From: Ehretia macrophylla
Lineage: Eukaryota > Streptophyta > Magnoliopsida > Boraginales > Ehretiaceae
NCBI GenBank assembly: GCA_037974665.1
Contig: CM075767.1
Span: 684,501-748,500 of the forward strand
Direction of reading: 5' to 3'
Length of the DNA: 64,000 nucleotides
In this document: positions 1 to 13,211 of the stretch, in pieces
How the letters are laid out: each line of letters begins with the position of its first letter
How positions within the stretch are numbered: position 1 is the first letter of the stretch
The notes under the pieces: model-generated
The model's database searches: none
Seen by the model: the letters and a program-made list of their open reading frames with translations, nothing else
What the model was told of the DNA's origin: nothing
Program-made: the position numbers and the translations under genes

Positions 1-250
1 AAAAATCCCGTTGGTACTATTCATCAGACATTTCGCGAATTTTTTCCCGTTGATCCCGATATGCAATGCACGCACAGTCAGGGGCTATAGTCCCCTAAAA
101 ATATGTAGTATTTTATAAAAATATAAAATGCATGAAAAGAAATATTTGAATTTATGGAAATATAAAAAAAATAAAGTAATTTGCTAAATTACATCTAAGT
201 TAACAATTTAATGAATGCAATTAGTGAAGTGCTGGGTTCGGGGTGTCACA
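1..250 (-). mobile_element. Partial LTR (F4-like) cut by the window edge
   Basis: The sequence ends in GGTTCGGGGTGTCACA at 250, the same kind of terminus as the F4 solo LTRs ending at 12882 and 52721. On the minus strand this is an LTR 5' end starting TGTGACACCCCG. The rest of the element lies left of the window, so solo versus full length cannot be decided. The candidate target-duplication copy is tatat at 251-255. It breaks the internal region of copia element D. Family assignment is by eye from the terminus only. Confidence 0.6.
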
Positions 251-307
251 TATATGGCTAAAAACATGTGATTTCATGGACATTATTAACTTGGCTTGGA
301 TACCACT
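251..307 (-). other. Remnant of copia D internal region with primer-binding site
   Basis: Reading the minus strand, the sequence just after the D LTR at 305-295 is TGGTATCCAAG, a mutated match to the plant initiator-Met-tRNA primer-binding site TGGTATCAGAG. It occupies the same place as the better preserved site of copia element C at 61541-61552. The rest of the D internal region was cut off by the LTR ending at 250. Confidence 0.5.
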
Positions 308-978
308 TGAAAGGGGATCGTTAAAGAAGTATATGGATCACAACCTTATGGCCAAAAATGAAGCGATGTAGTTTTTAAAAATTTTAACACCATAATGTTT
401 GTATCCACATATAATCTTCAAGTAATGTCCATGAAAGTAACATGCTAGTCAATATATATCATCTATATATATAAAAACAAGGGTATAGTTAAAGGTATAC
501 CTCTTGAAGATAGCCAAAAGAAAATTGGAAGACACAATAGATGCGGACGAGATCTTTCATACGTGCAAAAGCTCTAGGCGGAAACACACGAATATCCAAT
601 GAGTATTTTCCACTCAAAATGGTTTATGCTAGTTTATCTTGAGTGTATATGAGCATGTACAAAAATGGAGAGCAAAAGAAAAACTCTATCTTCTTTTCTC
701 TTCATTGTTGTGACCACCATGAGAGATAAGGTGAGATTATAAGTTTTTCTTGTTATCTCTTGCTTATTGTGATTAGCTTGAGTGTTTAAGTGGATAAGTG
801 GCTTTCTTAATCCCAAGATAAAACCACTTGTATTATATAAAACCAAGGCATGCAAAACCACTTTTCTAGCCATGATTTAATCCTAGCCATTCTTTTCGAG
901 TTAGTGGAGTATGACATCATCACGGAGAGATAATGGAATGATGACTTGGCAATAAGCTAGCCAAGTAATCACTTCTTA

Positions 979-1021
979 CATATATATATCTATATATATC
1001 TAAATCTATATATATATATAC
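979..1021. repeat. AT-rich microsatellite
   Basis: Imperfect (TA)n run with interspersed TC/AAATC inside copia LTR D. Element C's LTRs carry (TA)n runs at the equivalent place (20499-20536 and near 62720). Confidence 0.7.
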
Positions 1022-1693
1022 ATGTAGTAATTCTCCACTAACTTGTGTAAATAAATTAATTAATTCTAATCTCTATTACAATAGTTAATTGGAAAAAACT
1101 TTTAATATTTACACAATGGCCCCCAACACTTTTAATAATCGCACTTTTGGCCCGTTAACTTTTAACGACCAAAGTGAATGATTAACTCTTTAACATCTCT
1201 TCTAAATTAAAAAAAAAAAAGCTCATTAATAACCTTATTCATGATGTTCTTTTGTGTATGACCTTCTAGATTCACAACCGTATAGCGATGACAAACCATT
1301 AAACGCTTTTAATCTATTCCGAGAATGTCTCCGCCATTCTCCAGAATACCCTCACGTTCAAGAGTAATATCTAGCAACATACATATCATGACAGTTTATA
1401 CGATAATGAAGTCCGACTCTCATGAATCTATTTATAGTCGTGAATTAGCGTGCAGTACAATCCTTCCATTAAATATGTCTTGATCGAATGAGGATCATGA
1501 TAAGATTAAGTCCACTAACTCGATTCTATGCTTAGATCTAAACAGTAGAACAAGTGGTGACACCCATGGAAAAACCTTTTTCCATCAATCAAGCCTTGGC
1601 TAAGGACTTCCTCGTTCTACAATCGAAACAAGATCACATAGGACATCACCTCACATTGGAGGTTAACGGATCCTATCTTGACAATTACCTATC

Positions 1694-4682
1694 TGTCACG
1701 CCCCAACTCGACCCCACTTACGATCAGTTATGACGCAACGGAATTTCAGCAATATAATGTCTGTAATATGGACAACAGGACTCTAAATCAATCCTTATTA
1801 ACATCACACAACCAACTCCAAATTTCAACAACTCCACAACCATTTCATCAACATACAACACCATATATTAAACAACCATACAACATCCCAACCATAAGTC
1901 ATATGCCTCTGTTTCAACAACATACTACAAGCTATACTATACCTATGCATAACAAATATAAAACTAGTCTAGCAACCTATTTATATTCCAAAAGTAAGAC
2001 AACTAAACTAGCATTATACTTTTCACTATCTTTATATCATCTTTTACAATACAACTTCAAATTTTAAACCGTACAACAAACTACATAGAACAAAGCAACA
2101 TAAAAGCACTCCAGCAAGACATCAAGGACAAGACTCTTGCACATTTGACTTGTACACATAAAGCTTATACTCCGTCCCCTGAGACAAGTACCCTACCTCC
2201 GGCTCGATAACTTGAAAGTCAGCAAAGAGGTGAGCTTATACAACACAAAGCTCAGCGAGGGTTCAAAAGATATTTTGGAAACATTTTCTCTTTACCACTT
2301 GGGAAATCATCCTAGATACAATAACAATCAATAAACTTCATCAACATCAACAATTCAACTCAAGCAACATGAATAACCATTCAATTAAGAAAGTATACAC
2401 TAATTGATGTAGCTCCATACGCCATCATGAACTCAACCAACCCTATACGCCCATTGATACATTCCGGAGGTACTTCATCTAGATCCTCCCTCCATGGCAT
2501 CTCCGTCAATGTGAGCTGGGAGTAATACATGATAGTCATGTCGTTATCAACCCGACAACCCGATACTGCACGAGATGTAGCACACACTATCATGAATCAT
2601 GACAATAAGAATAAACATTTCCTCATCTAGCCCCTCCCTTCATGGCATCTCCACCCATGCGAGCTGGGAGTAGTACATGATAGTCATGCCGTTATCAACC
2701 CGACAGCTCGACGCTACCCGATAGGTGGCACACGCTATTATGACTCATGACAATAATAATAAACATTTCCTCATCTAGCCCCTCCCTCCATGGCATCTCC
2801 GCCCATGCAAGCTGGGGCTAGTACATGATAGTCATGTCGTTATAAACCCGACAGTCCGACGCTGCCCAAGAGGTGGCACATACTATCATGACTCATGACA
2901 ATAATAATAAACATTTCATATTCCGAGAAACAACAAAGGAGGTTATTCGCCGGTACAACAACAATCATCAATCAATCAATACTTCAATCAACATAACATT
3001 AACTAAACAACTAAGACAACCAAGTTAGATGACAAAGTAGGTCACCCAACTTAACACACATTTCAACATGCTTCCAAACCCAAACCTACTCCCCAACGTT
3101 CCATGAAACAACTACTCAAACAGTACCCAACAACCATAGACTTTAGCATTTCAAAGAAAGACTACACAAACTTCTAAAATTCATAACTTACAATCTACAA
3201 ATCAAACAAGCCCTGAATCGTTCCTATCACTCAACCACACATGCAACTAAACTAACCCCCTCAGAAACCAACTAAAAGCCACCTAAAACAAGCCCAACAA
3301 GCTAAAAATGACAATGCATACATGGCTGATTTTTCGTACTTTTGCTATGGCATTCAAATTGAAAATTTGGCATGACAACATTACTACACAATAATTAACA
3401 AACCTATAGAAGCAACTACAACACAATTCCAACCACTACAACAACAATTATTCAAATATATGCCAAATAATCAATTTAAATACTCGAAAAATAAAAATAC
3501 ATGTTGCTACTGTTTAAAATGGCTACAAATGCTTATAATTGGTCCTTATCATCTAGTAAGCAATAATCTAACATCAATTTAACAAAATAACAACTACAAA
3601 TGCATCAACCAAAAATTCAACTCAACTTTAAAATAATGAACTATATTTTTCCCTCACCTTTGATCCAAATGCTAGGAATAGGTAGAATAGGTGCCCAACA
3701 AGAAATTTCAAACTTTGAATAACTCAATTCGGCTTTGAAACGCAAAATCTATGTGAAAAATACTTATTTTTCACTCTCCCTCAAGGTGAATGACCACTAG
3801 GTGAGAAATGAGTGGGTTTTGAACTTATTTTTCTGATTTATGAGTATATTATGCATATATATAAGCTTGGTCAACAAAATAATCAAAAGTCAAAGTTGTC
3901 AACCTTGTGTTTTTAGTTGTTTTTAGCCTACAATAAATATATATACTAAATCTAACTTATATATTATATTTAGTTGTCTAAAATTAGTTGAGCACATTTT
4001 ATTTAAGCATGCATATACATACATCCAAGCTATAAAACCCTATTTTGTAAAAGAAGTTGAAAAGTCACATTATTTGTTTTCCAAATATGTTTTAAATGCA
4101 CAACCAATATATAATCACTTAATATCACATATAAATTCATATATATCATTTCTAATGTATACTAGGTCAACAAAAGTCAACGTAAGAATCGGGTTCAACA
4201 GAAATCACTATTCGGCTCAAAAACGATACTTTTTCACCTAAAAAGTCTATTTCAAATTCCTAATTTGTTTCAGAAATAATTTTTAGTAAATCACAGGTCT
4301 TTTAATAATGGAGGACTAGTTTTTAAAATATTTAAAAGACTAGTCTAAAAAAATTTAGCCGAAATGTCCTCAAATGCTATTAAAATGCACTTTAAATGAA
4401 TTTTTTTACCAAAAATCTTTATAAAAATTTTATGAATACACATATATCATGTAATAGGAGTAGTATTTACAAATAAACCTAGTTTGGTCAAAGAAGATGA
4501 AAGGTCAAAAGTCAAAGAAGACCAAAAGTCAACATTTTTCAAAAGTCAAATGAAACTGAAATGCACATTTAACTTAATATTTTTTGTGTAATTCGTACAT
4601 ATGCACGTATGTGAGTTCAAATAATATATATAAACAAGTGAAAACACAAAATTACAAATAAGGAAAAATTCGGGGTCTCACA
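1694..4682 (-). mobile_element. Solo LTR S1, diverged F1 (LARD-type) family
   Basis: The plus strand runs from TGTCACGCCCCAACTCG at 1694 to TCGGGGTCTCACA at 4682, so the sense strand is minus. Flanks are ctatc (1689-1693) and gtgtc (4683-4687), an imperfect duplication (3 of 5), consistent with an old insertion into copia LTR D. It carries a 148-bp tandem triplication (2475-2918) of a segment that is single in other F1 copies. A splice-donor-like ATCAAAG|GTGAGGG lies at 3657 (sense reads downward) and an acceptor-like CTTTCAAG ends at 2211, giving a putative intron 2211-3657. Past the acceptor an open frame ends in ...VQESCP then stop near 2135, resembling the F1 acidic micro-ORF but without its ATG. 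No retrotransposon protein is encoded. Confidence 0.8.
2475..2918. repeat. 148-bp tandem repeat, three units
   Basis: Units start with tcatctag at 2475, 2623 and 2771, exactly 148 bp apart. 'catggcatctcc' recurs at 2493, 2641 and 2789. Each unit contains the reverse complement of the F1 GC-rich block (GGCAGCGTCGGGCTGTCGGG-like) that occurs once in the LTRs at 5181 and 29431. Units differ at scattered bases, so the expansion is not brand new. Confidence 0.95.
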
Positions 4683-5180
4683 GTGTCAATCTCTATATTA
4701 CAAGACTAAACTGCGAGAGGCCATAACTCACATTTACGAATGCGGGTTTTGTCAAAATGCTATATTTAGCCCCTGATATCTCCGGCAACCGTAATTTCTC
4801 AAGTCAAAGGATTAATTTGCACAATTCGCAACGAATAATAAACTATTAATCCGAAGTCATGTAGTTTATTATTTATGTCATATTCAATTATCCATTCCAC
4901 TAATGATCATTCATATGTAAGTTAATCGCATCCCTATGTTGTTATGGCACAAGGGTCGCCATCCTCTATCATTAACATTCCTATGTTAATCAAAGGTAAT
5001 TACATACAATAGCCCATAATCGATTATTCTAGTCCCGATCAAATAATCTGAGGGCTATTAATCAGTTTTAACGTTTTTAATATCAAAGAAATATGTCAAT
5101 GTATTCTAAACGCTTTTAGAATATATTTATTCTCTGAGTAACATTAAGGACACATTCATATAAAATAAATAGAGAATATG

Positions 5181-6975
5181 TGTGAAACCCCACTTTTCTA
5201 TCCTGTCTTGTTGTGCGTGCTTTATCTCGTTTTACGTGCTTTATTTTTAGGCTTTTATCGCATCAAAGGTGAGAGAAAAATTCTGGATCTCAAAACTCAT
5301 TTTTATGTTTTTGCTCATAACTGCATTTTGAACCGTTAGAATGTTAATTTGAAGTTATATTATTGATCAGTGCATGCTAGGGATCGTTTATGTGTATTAC
5401 TACAAGATTTGAGTCATTGTAGCGAAATTATTTATTTTCGAGTATTTAAAGTTGATAGAATGGCTTTTTGAGGATTATTTTGAGTTGTTGTGGTTGGAAT
5501 CGATTGCCGTTGATTTCTAAAAGTTTTTTAATTACGTGGTAACGCCGTTATAATGCCGAATTTTCGATTGCAATGTTTGGGTGAAAATCCAGAAATTTCA
5601 GCCTAGGTGCCTTGAGGTTTTAGGGTTGTTGGGCTTGATTTTGAGGTGTCTTGGTTGGTTTCCGAGAGGGCTAATGTAGTTGATCGAATGGGTGAGTGTT
5701 TGAAACTGATTTGGAGTTGTTTGGATTAGTAGAATGTAAGATATGATTATTTGAAGTTTAGGTTATCTTTCTTTAAATTATTGAATTGAGCCTTAGTTGA
5801 TTGGGTGTGGTTTGAGTGATTGAATTGTGAGTTGTTGATGGGTAAACTGGGGTTTGATTGTGTGTTTAATGCATGTTCGGTTGGATGGCCTACTTTGTCA
5901 TCTAACTTAGTTATTTGTTGTTAAATTGATTATTGATGTTATTATGATAATAATATGATTATTGATGATGATTGATGATTATTGATTGATGATTGATGCC
6001 GGGAGGTAGGCAGTTCTGTTAGACTGTCCTCCTGTGAATGATTGATGTTTATTATTATTGCTGAGTCTTTGGTATGTGTGTGCCACCTCTCGGGCAGCGT
6101 CAGGCTGTCGGGTTGATAACGGTATGACTACTAGAGACTACCTCTAGCTCACATGACGGAGGTGTCATGGAGGGCGAGGCTAGTGAGGTACCTTGGGTGC
6201 GGGAGTTTATGGGAGTCACAAGAAGGCTGTTATGATCGTGATGGCGTTTGGAGCTACACCAACTAGTGTATCCTTTATTGAATAGTCATTATAGATTATG
6301 TGATGATAGTATTATTGATGTTATTGTGTGTTTACTTGCTCAAAGGATTATTTCCAAGGAGTATAGTGAATACTGTTAGAGATCTATCGGATTCTCACTA
6401 GACTTATTTTATATAAGCTCACTCTCTATTATTGCATGCTTATAGGTGTACTTGAGCAGGATTACGGGTACGTGCCTCCTGAAGAGGATAATGTGCCGTA
6501 TGTGGACGAGTCCTATGTGCCAGAGTCTTGTCCTTGATGCTTGAGATGTTGTGTACTCTATTATCTTGTATATTAACCTAGTTGCCTTTTATTTTCCTTG
6601 TAATTTATGATGTATAAGTTGTAGTAAGATAATGAACTAAATGATGCTAACTTAGTAGTCTTTCTTTTGTTATGATCTAGGTTGCTAAGTTCGTTTATAA
6701 TCTATTTTGATATGTATGTTAAAGTTAAGGTATTATGTTGGAACGGAGGCGTATAACTATGAATGGATTGTCTAAGAATGATTATTGTATAATATGGTTA
6801 TGTTGTATGTTGTTAATGGTATTAAGGAGTTGTTTGTTGAATGTTTATGGAGTTTGAAGTATGATGTTCTAATGAGGTTGGTTTAGAGCCTCGGTATCCC
6901 ATTTACTGTCGTTATACTGCCGAAATTCCGTTGCGTCCTGATTGATTATAGGAGGGGTCGGGTTGGGGCGTGACA
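5181..6975 (+). mobile_element. Solo LTR S2, F1 (LARD) family, U3-deleted
   Basis: Starts TGTGAAACCCCACTTTT, ends TTGGGGCGTGACA, flanked by exact atatg duplications (5176-5180 and 6976-6980). At 1795 bp it is about 640 bp shorter than the LARD LTRs. The loss is in the front part, between the terminal 70 bases and 'catcaaaggtgagag', so most of U3 is missing. The donor-like site ATCAAAG|GTGAGAG is at 5269 and the acceptor-like GCATGCTTATAG ends at 6445 (putative intron of 1177 bp). TTATATAAGCTCACTC just before the acceptor is TATA-like. It lies in copia LTR D, same sense orientation as the LARD. Confidence 0.9.
6436..6537 (+). CDS. Conserved acidic micro-ORF in F1 LTR (33 aa)
   Basis: A 33-codon frame begins at an ATG inside GCATGCTTATAG and ends TGA. 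Its core reads EQDYGYVPPEEDN followed by a DESYVPES-type tail, and it is rich in acidic and tyrosine residues. The same frame, same ATG and same stop are open at 13110-13211 and in both LARD LTRs (31357, 36585). It lies about 20 nt after a TATA-like TTATATAAG and overlaps a splice-acceptor-like AG, so it could be a leader ORF, part of a spliced exon, or a chance frame. No known family is recognised. Confidence 0.35.
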   Translation: MLIGVLEQDYGYVPPEEDNVPYVDESYVPESCP

Positions 6976-8044
6976 ATATGAACGTAAACTATCATGCCAT
7001 TAATATAAGATACATATTCACATCATAATTGTGAGACCCCGTACCGAGCCCATGTGCATTTTATAGCATTTCATACATTTTTGCATCATTTAATATGCAT
7101 TTATATCAATTAATGTGCATTTACCCTGATTTATGTGTATTTATTTTGAAATATGTGTATTTGCATCGTTTTACGTGCAATTGATTTGTTTACGTGCATT
7201 TTGATGTTTTAGGTATCGAAGGAATTGATTAAAACATTATTAAGCTAAGACAAGCAACTAACTAATCAAGATTTAACTAGAATGCCAAACTAGAAATACA
7301 CATATTAGTTGGGGGGCACTCTTGTCCTTTGGCAAATCAGAAAATATCCTACCTAACTTAAAAGACCTAAACTAAGCTAAACACACACACACATGATCTG
7401 TACACATACACACACATACCACACGTCTGAAGTAAGAAGAATAGAAGAGAAATAAGAAAGAAGAAGGAGAAGAAGGGAGAAAGAGACATTTCAGCCATTT
7501 TTGAGTCATTTTCAAGCTACTTTCTTGCTCTTACAAGCTTGCTAAGCTATTGTCTTGCATTGGATTCAAGAATTATGGTGAGGGATGTTTTTATAAATGT
7601 TTTACAAAGACATATGATGCATGATTGGTGAGTATTTATGTATGTTGAACATAATCAAGGTTGTCTATAAGCTTGTTTTACGAAGTTGAGCTTAGTTTGT
7701 TCATCTACGGTTTCAAGATGCTATAGTAGTGTTTTTCTTGATTTGAACTTGTCTCTAGTAGTTTTGATGAGCTTGAGAAGTACTACATGAGTTGTCCGAG
7801 GTATTTTGTGTGAAGTGTGTTCAAGGGGTTGCAAAAAGAAGAAAGCAAGGAATTGAACTTGAGTGTTAGAGCTAAGTTGATGATTGTGGGATGAATGAGT
7901 TATACTTGAGTTGTATGATTTCTGAGCTAGAAAACTTGTGGAATATTTTTGTTTAGCATTGATTTAAGTTGTATAGTAGAAATGAGCTTGAAAAGAATGG
8001 GTTTGGAACAAGAAAATAGAATTTTGGGCATAAAGTAACAGGAT

Positions 8045-8264
8045 CCAGTCGACCGGGTCAAAATCCAGTTGACCTGATCAGTCATCCGGATATCTCTGGT
8101 CAGGATCCGGTCAAGTGGATCCGGTTGACCCCAGTCAACCAGATCAGTCGACCGGACCGTTTTCAGCTTTGCGCAGTGTTTTTCCAAAAGCCATATCGAG
8201 TCGACCAGATTAGTCGACCGGACGGTTTTCAACTTTGCGCTATGTTTTTCCAAAAGCCATATCT
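8045..8264. repeat. GTCGACCGG-rich degenerate repeat with a 66-bp tandem duplication
   Basis: Variants of (A)GTCGACC(G/A)G and GTTGACC recur many times over 220 bp. The last part is an actual 66-bp duplication: 'agtcgaccgga' at 8146 and 8212, each followed by 'cgttttcarctttgcgc' and 'tttttccaaaagccatat'. 66 is a multiple of three, so on the minus strand an open frame repeats a WLLEKH...AKLKTVRST unit, but I see no reason to call it a gene. It lies inside the putative intron of the F2 LTR. Confidence 0.85.
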
Positions 8265-10032
8265 CACTCAATTCAACTCCGAATTGAGTTCCGTTTGATT
8301 CTAAAACTATCTACTTTAGATAAGCTTTGATTCTACACCTGTGAAATCCCACTTTTCTATCTTATCTTGATTTGCGTGTTTTACCTCGTTTTGCATGAAT
8401 TGACCTGTTTATGTGCTATATGACTTAGAATGTGTTAATTATGTGACTAATACTCTTAATACATGCTAAGTGTGCATTCATGAAATTTTCATCAAAAATG
8501 GAATCAGAAATTTTATCTTCGGTTTTAGTGAATAGTATTTTGAGCACCTGTCCGCTAAAATTTTTACAGGGGTGTTTTAAACGTTTTAAAACCTAGTCCT
8601 CGGGTATTAATAGACCTGTGTTTGATTAAAACGGATTTGGAATCGGTTTTGAAATTTTAAAGGTTTTTACACTTTCTTTTGCAAGAAAACGAGTTTTAAG
8701 CCGACTCGGGTGAAACTCTTTTAATGTAACACTATTTGTCACCTAAAATATATTGTCTAGAATTAATTTAGTTATCAATTTAATAGTTGAGCATGAAATA
8801 GTCAAGAAATGAATTAAAAGACTAAATAAAACTACTTTGACTTTGCATTTTTTTTTTGTTTGACCTTTACTTAATATGCATCAACACACAATGAAACAAC
8901 ACAAAAACACACTCAAACTCACACACATGGCCGAGAGCTTCAAGGGAGAAAAAGGAAGGTTTTCTACTTAGTTTTCAAAGCAAAATTTCATAGAAAAGGC
9001 TAGTTTTTGTCCGTAGTTTTTTGTACCGAGTTGGATTCTGCTTGTTGGGCACGCATAGCACGTATATCTAGGCTTGTTTCGGATCTAAGGTGAGAGAAAA
9101 ATTCTAGATCTCAAAAGTCATCTTTTGTATTTTTGCGTATAATTGAATATTGAACCGTTAAAATGTTAATTTGAAGTTATATTATTGCTCAGTGCATGCT
9201 AAGGATCGATTATATGTATTCTTATAAGATTTGAACTGTTGTAGCATAAATTTTTATTTTCGGGTATTTAAAGTTAATAGTTTGGCTATTTGTTGATTAT
9301 TTTGAGTTGTAGTGGTTGGAATCGATTGCCGTCGATTTGTAAAAGTTTGTAAAATGCGGGGTAGCGCCATTGTAATGCCAAAATTTTGATTGTGATGTTG
9401 GTGCGAAAATCCGAAAATTTCAGCCTAGGTGCATTGAGGTTTTAGGGCTGTTGGGCTTGATTTGGATGTGTTTTGGCTGGTTTCCGAGAAGGCTAATGTA
9501 GTTGATTGAATGGGTGAGTGATAGAAACTGATTTGGAGTTGTTTGGATTAGTAGAATGTAAGATATGATTATTTGAAGTTTAGGTTGTCTTTCTTTAAAG
9601 TATTGAATTATGCCTTTAGCTGATCGGGTGGTGTTTGAATGATTGAATTGTGAGTTGTTGATGGTTAGATTAGGGTTTGATTGTGTGTTTAATGCATGTT
9701 AAGTTGGATGGCCTACTTTGTCATCTAACTTAGTTGTTTAGTCGTTAATTGATTAATGGATGTTGTGTTGTTTTAATGTTATTAATTGATTGATGCATTA
9801 TTGAATATTGATTATTGATGAACCGGGAGATAGTCAATGGAAAAGGTTGTCCTCCTGTGATGTGAATGTTTATTTTATTGCTGAGTCTTGGTATGTACGT
9901 GCCACCTCTCGGGCAGCATCGAGCTGCCGGGTTGATAACGGCATGACTACCAAAGGCTACCCTCATCTCGCATGGGCGGAGATGCCATGGAGGGCAGGGC
10001 TAGTGAGGTACCTCGGGTGTATGTGTCATGGG

Positions 10033-12882
10033 TGTAACACCTCGATCCCTCTCGAGACCGGAAGTTCTATCTATCAATCTAATCACAACCCAATTCCAAA
10101 CCCGAGCATAAAATTTTAGGGAAAGACAGACGGGGTCTCCCTTGTTTCTAGGCAAAATGCAAAACCTGCAATAGCATATAAGTGGACCAGTACCGTATCC
10201 AACCATACAAACACCTCAAGGCCATCTGAGCCTTGGCTCTCAACAAGCCAACACAAGTAAATATGCATTTCCAATTTAAAAGCTAACCTATCTTTTCTTA
10301 TCTTTGACAAGTACATTCAAACTTGACAATTAAACTATACTAACCTATTGCATAAAATAGACTATCATACCATTCTAACTCTTTTCCTTTGGACATTACA
10401 AACATGCATTGAAGTTAAACTATACTAACTGAATACATAACTAGCTTATCATACCACTTCAATAATCTAGTAAAACTTAAGTTACATTCCTTTTAACATT
10501 AAATACATACAACACATGAAGCATACATTTTGCATCTTTGACAACTCAAGCCACATAGCACGCAAGGCAACTCTTCAAGCACGATCTATCACATAACCAC
10601 GAACTTTCCAGCTAACATGGCATTTCCTGAAATGTGGTGGTGAGGAGTGAGTATACACAACACGTATACTCAGTGAGGGCGAGACAGATATCAAGGTGGA
10701 GAGAAAGAAAGTCGTGCAATGCAAATAAGACAGTTAAGCAATATAACTGACATGTAAGCAATCAATATAAACAATTAATACAATAAACAATTAATAAAAG
10801 CATTAACACAACCATTCAAAGCTATACCACACTCTAAGGTCATGGTTCACTCATACGAGCAATGTACCATGCGATTCGATTCCACGAGCAACTCTCAATC
10901 ACGAATCCGATGACGACGCGCCGGCCCAACCACCTTATAACTTCAGTTTGGAATACCCCGGAAGTATCCAATCAATTCTACGACCCAAATCTCCCTGGGA
11001 GGCAACCCAACCAAGAAAGGGAATCGAACACGGAGCTAGAGCAACCAACCCTGGCAGCCCGAGACTACCCAGAGAGGCCCGTCACTCACGCGCCTAACAC
11101 AATGCAATGCAATACAATTCGAGATACAAGCAATAAACGAGCAATAGCACGAAAGTACAGATTAATATCAATTTTTAATATATCAAGCACTTAAAATCAA
11201 TAGTAACAACTAATTGACATTTCAAGCAAGATTATCATTATTAACAACAAGAACACCAATTAAACAAGCAATAGCAGTTCAAACACGAAAATGTCAAATA
11301 ACATTATTTAATCTCTAACTTTCAAAGGCAATTACGAGCAAACGAGCTACGGGATTAGGAAACCGATTTCACTACATTCACTTAGGCACTACAAGGCACG
11401 TTTCTATGTCATTAAACTTCACTTTCTCACCCGAGGCCCGAAAGTCCACCTACTGCGTTTGAACTACAACTATACTAACCGGTCACTCAATCAACGCCAC
11501 AATAGCTCCAAAAGTGCTTCCATGCCCTCAATAGCAAAACCCCCAACTCAATTCGAGCACGGTCAACTTTTGATCAAAATGCCTCTTTCCGTTTCTTTGT
11601 CTAATTTTCAATTTTAACAAAGGTCGATCCGTTTTTATTGCACATTTTATCTTTCTATCATTAATGGCACCTATCCAAGTCAAGAAATTGCAATTCGGAT
11701 CAAAATCCAAAATTCTAGGGTTTTACTATTCAAAAACACTATTCATTGTTCTTCCCCAATTTCAAATACGCAATTTCAGCCGTAAAAATCTCTAAATAAC
11801 TATCAAACAATGCTCTACGAACTTAAAGGAAGCTATATCAAGCAATTATAGGCATTATAACACAATATTTATCAAATCTAAAAATTTGATACAATAATCA
11901 AATTTCACAAAATATGCACAACAGCGTGAAAACCCTCACAGTGATTGAAGACCAAGACCCGCAAAGACCCGAGCCACGATCCTCGTCCGATCCTACGCAA
12001 GATTTTGGCTTAAAAATGCAAAATTATTTTTTTTCTTTTTCCTTGAGCTTTCGGCCATGGGGGGAACATTGGGGGGATTTTGCAATTTGTTTTGAAGTCA
12101 ATTTTTCCTTGTTTTATTTATTTAAAAAGATGACAAAGGCTCAAGGGCATTTTGGTCATTTTGCAAAGTCAAGCTTAAGTTAAAATTGGTCAAATAAGCT
12201 TATTTTGATGCCATTTAATCTAATTCAAGTTAAAACAATGCAATTAGATGGAAAACAACTAAAACTAGCTAAATTAAACTAAAAACATTATTCACGAAAT
12301 TCAAAAAATATTTCTCTAACTCTCATTTTCGAAATGTTACGATCGAACGGTCAATAAACGATCACAAATCAAATGATGAGCAATAATATAAAACTATAAT
12401 TTTTGAAAAAGTAGAATAGTAGAATAGTTTAAAATTCACTCCGGCTCGGAGTTACTTTTCACATTTAATTGAAAACTGAGTAATTTTAATGCAAGACAAT
12501 TAAAACCGACTATTAAAATAATCAAAACAATCAAAATAATCAATATTCATTTAAAAATAATTAATTTAACTATTTCTAGAATATTTCCAAGAATTATGAA
12601 ATTAATGTTAAGATACAAATAAATAAGTTAATATAAACACGTAATCAAATGCAATTAAACACTAACATTTAAGATGACACTTAATTAAATACAAGAAAAT
12701 AAATCTAATTACTATTAATAATAAAATTAGGTAATAATCTTTTAAATTAATCAACATAAAAGTTATTCGAATATTTTTAAAAGAAATATCAAAATAGTGA
12801 AGATTGGATGATTTAACTAATTAAACATTTTATTAAATGCAGTTGAATGCCATTAAATGCAAGCCGAGTTCGGATTATCACA
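10033..12882 (-). mobile_element. Solo LTR, family F4
   Basis: The plus strand runs from TGTAACACCTCGATCCC to TTCGGATTATCACA, flanked by exact atggg duplications (10028-10032 and 12883-12887). Length is 2850 bp. The minus strand is taken as sense because its end GGTCTCGAGAGGGATCG matches the sense end of the F3 solo LTRs. On that strand the donor-like TCACT|GTGAGGG is at 11939 and the acceptor-like CATTTCAG|GAAATG ends at 10627 (putative intron of 1313 bp), with CCCTCACTGAG and ACTCACT before the acceptor. A second copy is at 47537-52721. No internal region or protein. Confidence 0.92.
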
Positions 12883-13109
12883 ATGGGGGTGATAAGAAGT
12901 TGGTTGAGATCGTGATGTCGTTTGGAGCTACACCAAATAGAGTATCCTTTATTGAATGGTCATTATAGTTTATGTGCTTATATTGTTATTGATGTTTATT
13001 GTGTGTTTACTGCTCAAAGGATCATTTCCAAGGAGTATAGTAAATACTATTAGAGATCTATCGGATCCTCACTAGGCTTGTTTTATATAAGCTCACTCTC
13101 AATTATTGC

Positions 13110-13211
13110 ATGCTTACAGGTGTTGTTGAGCAAGACTACGGGTACGTGCCTCTTGAAGAGGAAAATGTGCCTTTCGTGGATGAGTCTTATGTGCAGGAGT
13201 CATTGCCATGA
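13110..13211 (+). CDS. Conserved acidic micro-ORF in F1 LTR (33 aa)
   Basis: Same ATG position, length and stop as the frame at 6436-6537. The core is EQDYGYVPLEEEN with DESYVQES near the end. Differences from the other copies are mostly third-position or conservative changes (GAT/GAC, TAC/TAT, D/E, Y/F), with no stop or frameshift in four copies. Translation is unproven. It lies immediately after TATATAAGCTCAC. Confidence 0.35.
   Translation: MLTGVVEQDYGYVPLEEENVPFVDESYVQESLP

Noticed and set aside
1678..2067. 129-aa plus frame inside S1
   Set aside because: Spans the insertion boundary at 1694 and runs antisense to the LTR. Composition is Q/T/Y-rich from AC-rich DNA.
2475..2918. CRISPR-like array
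   Set aside because: Units are 148 bp direct repeats without spacers in plant DNA.
7927..8271. 114-aa minus frame with internal repeats
   Set aside because: Explained by the 66-bp tandem duplication, a multiple of three. No homology recognised.
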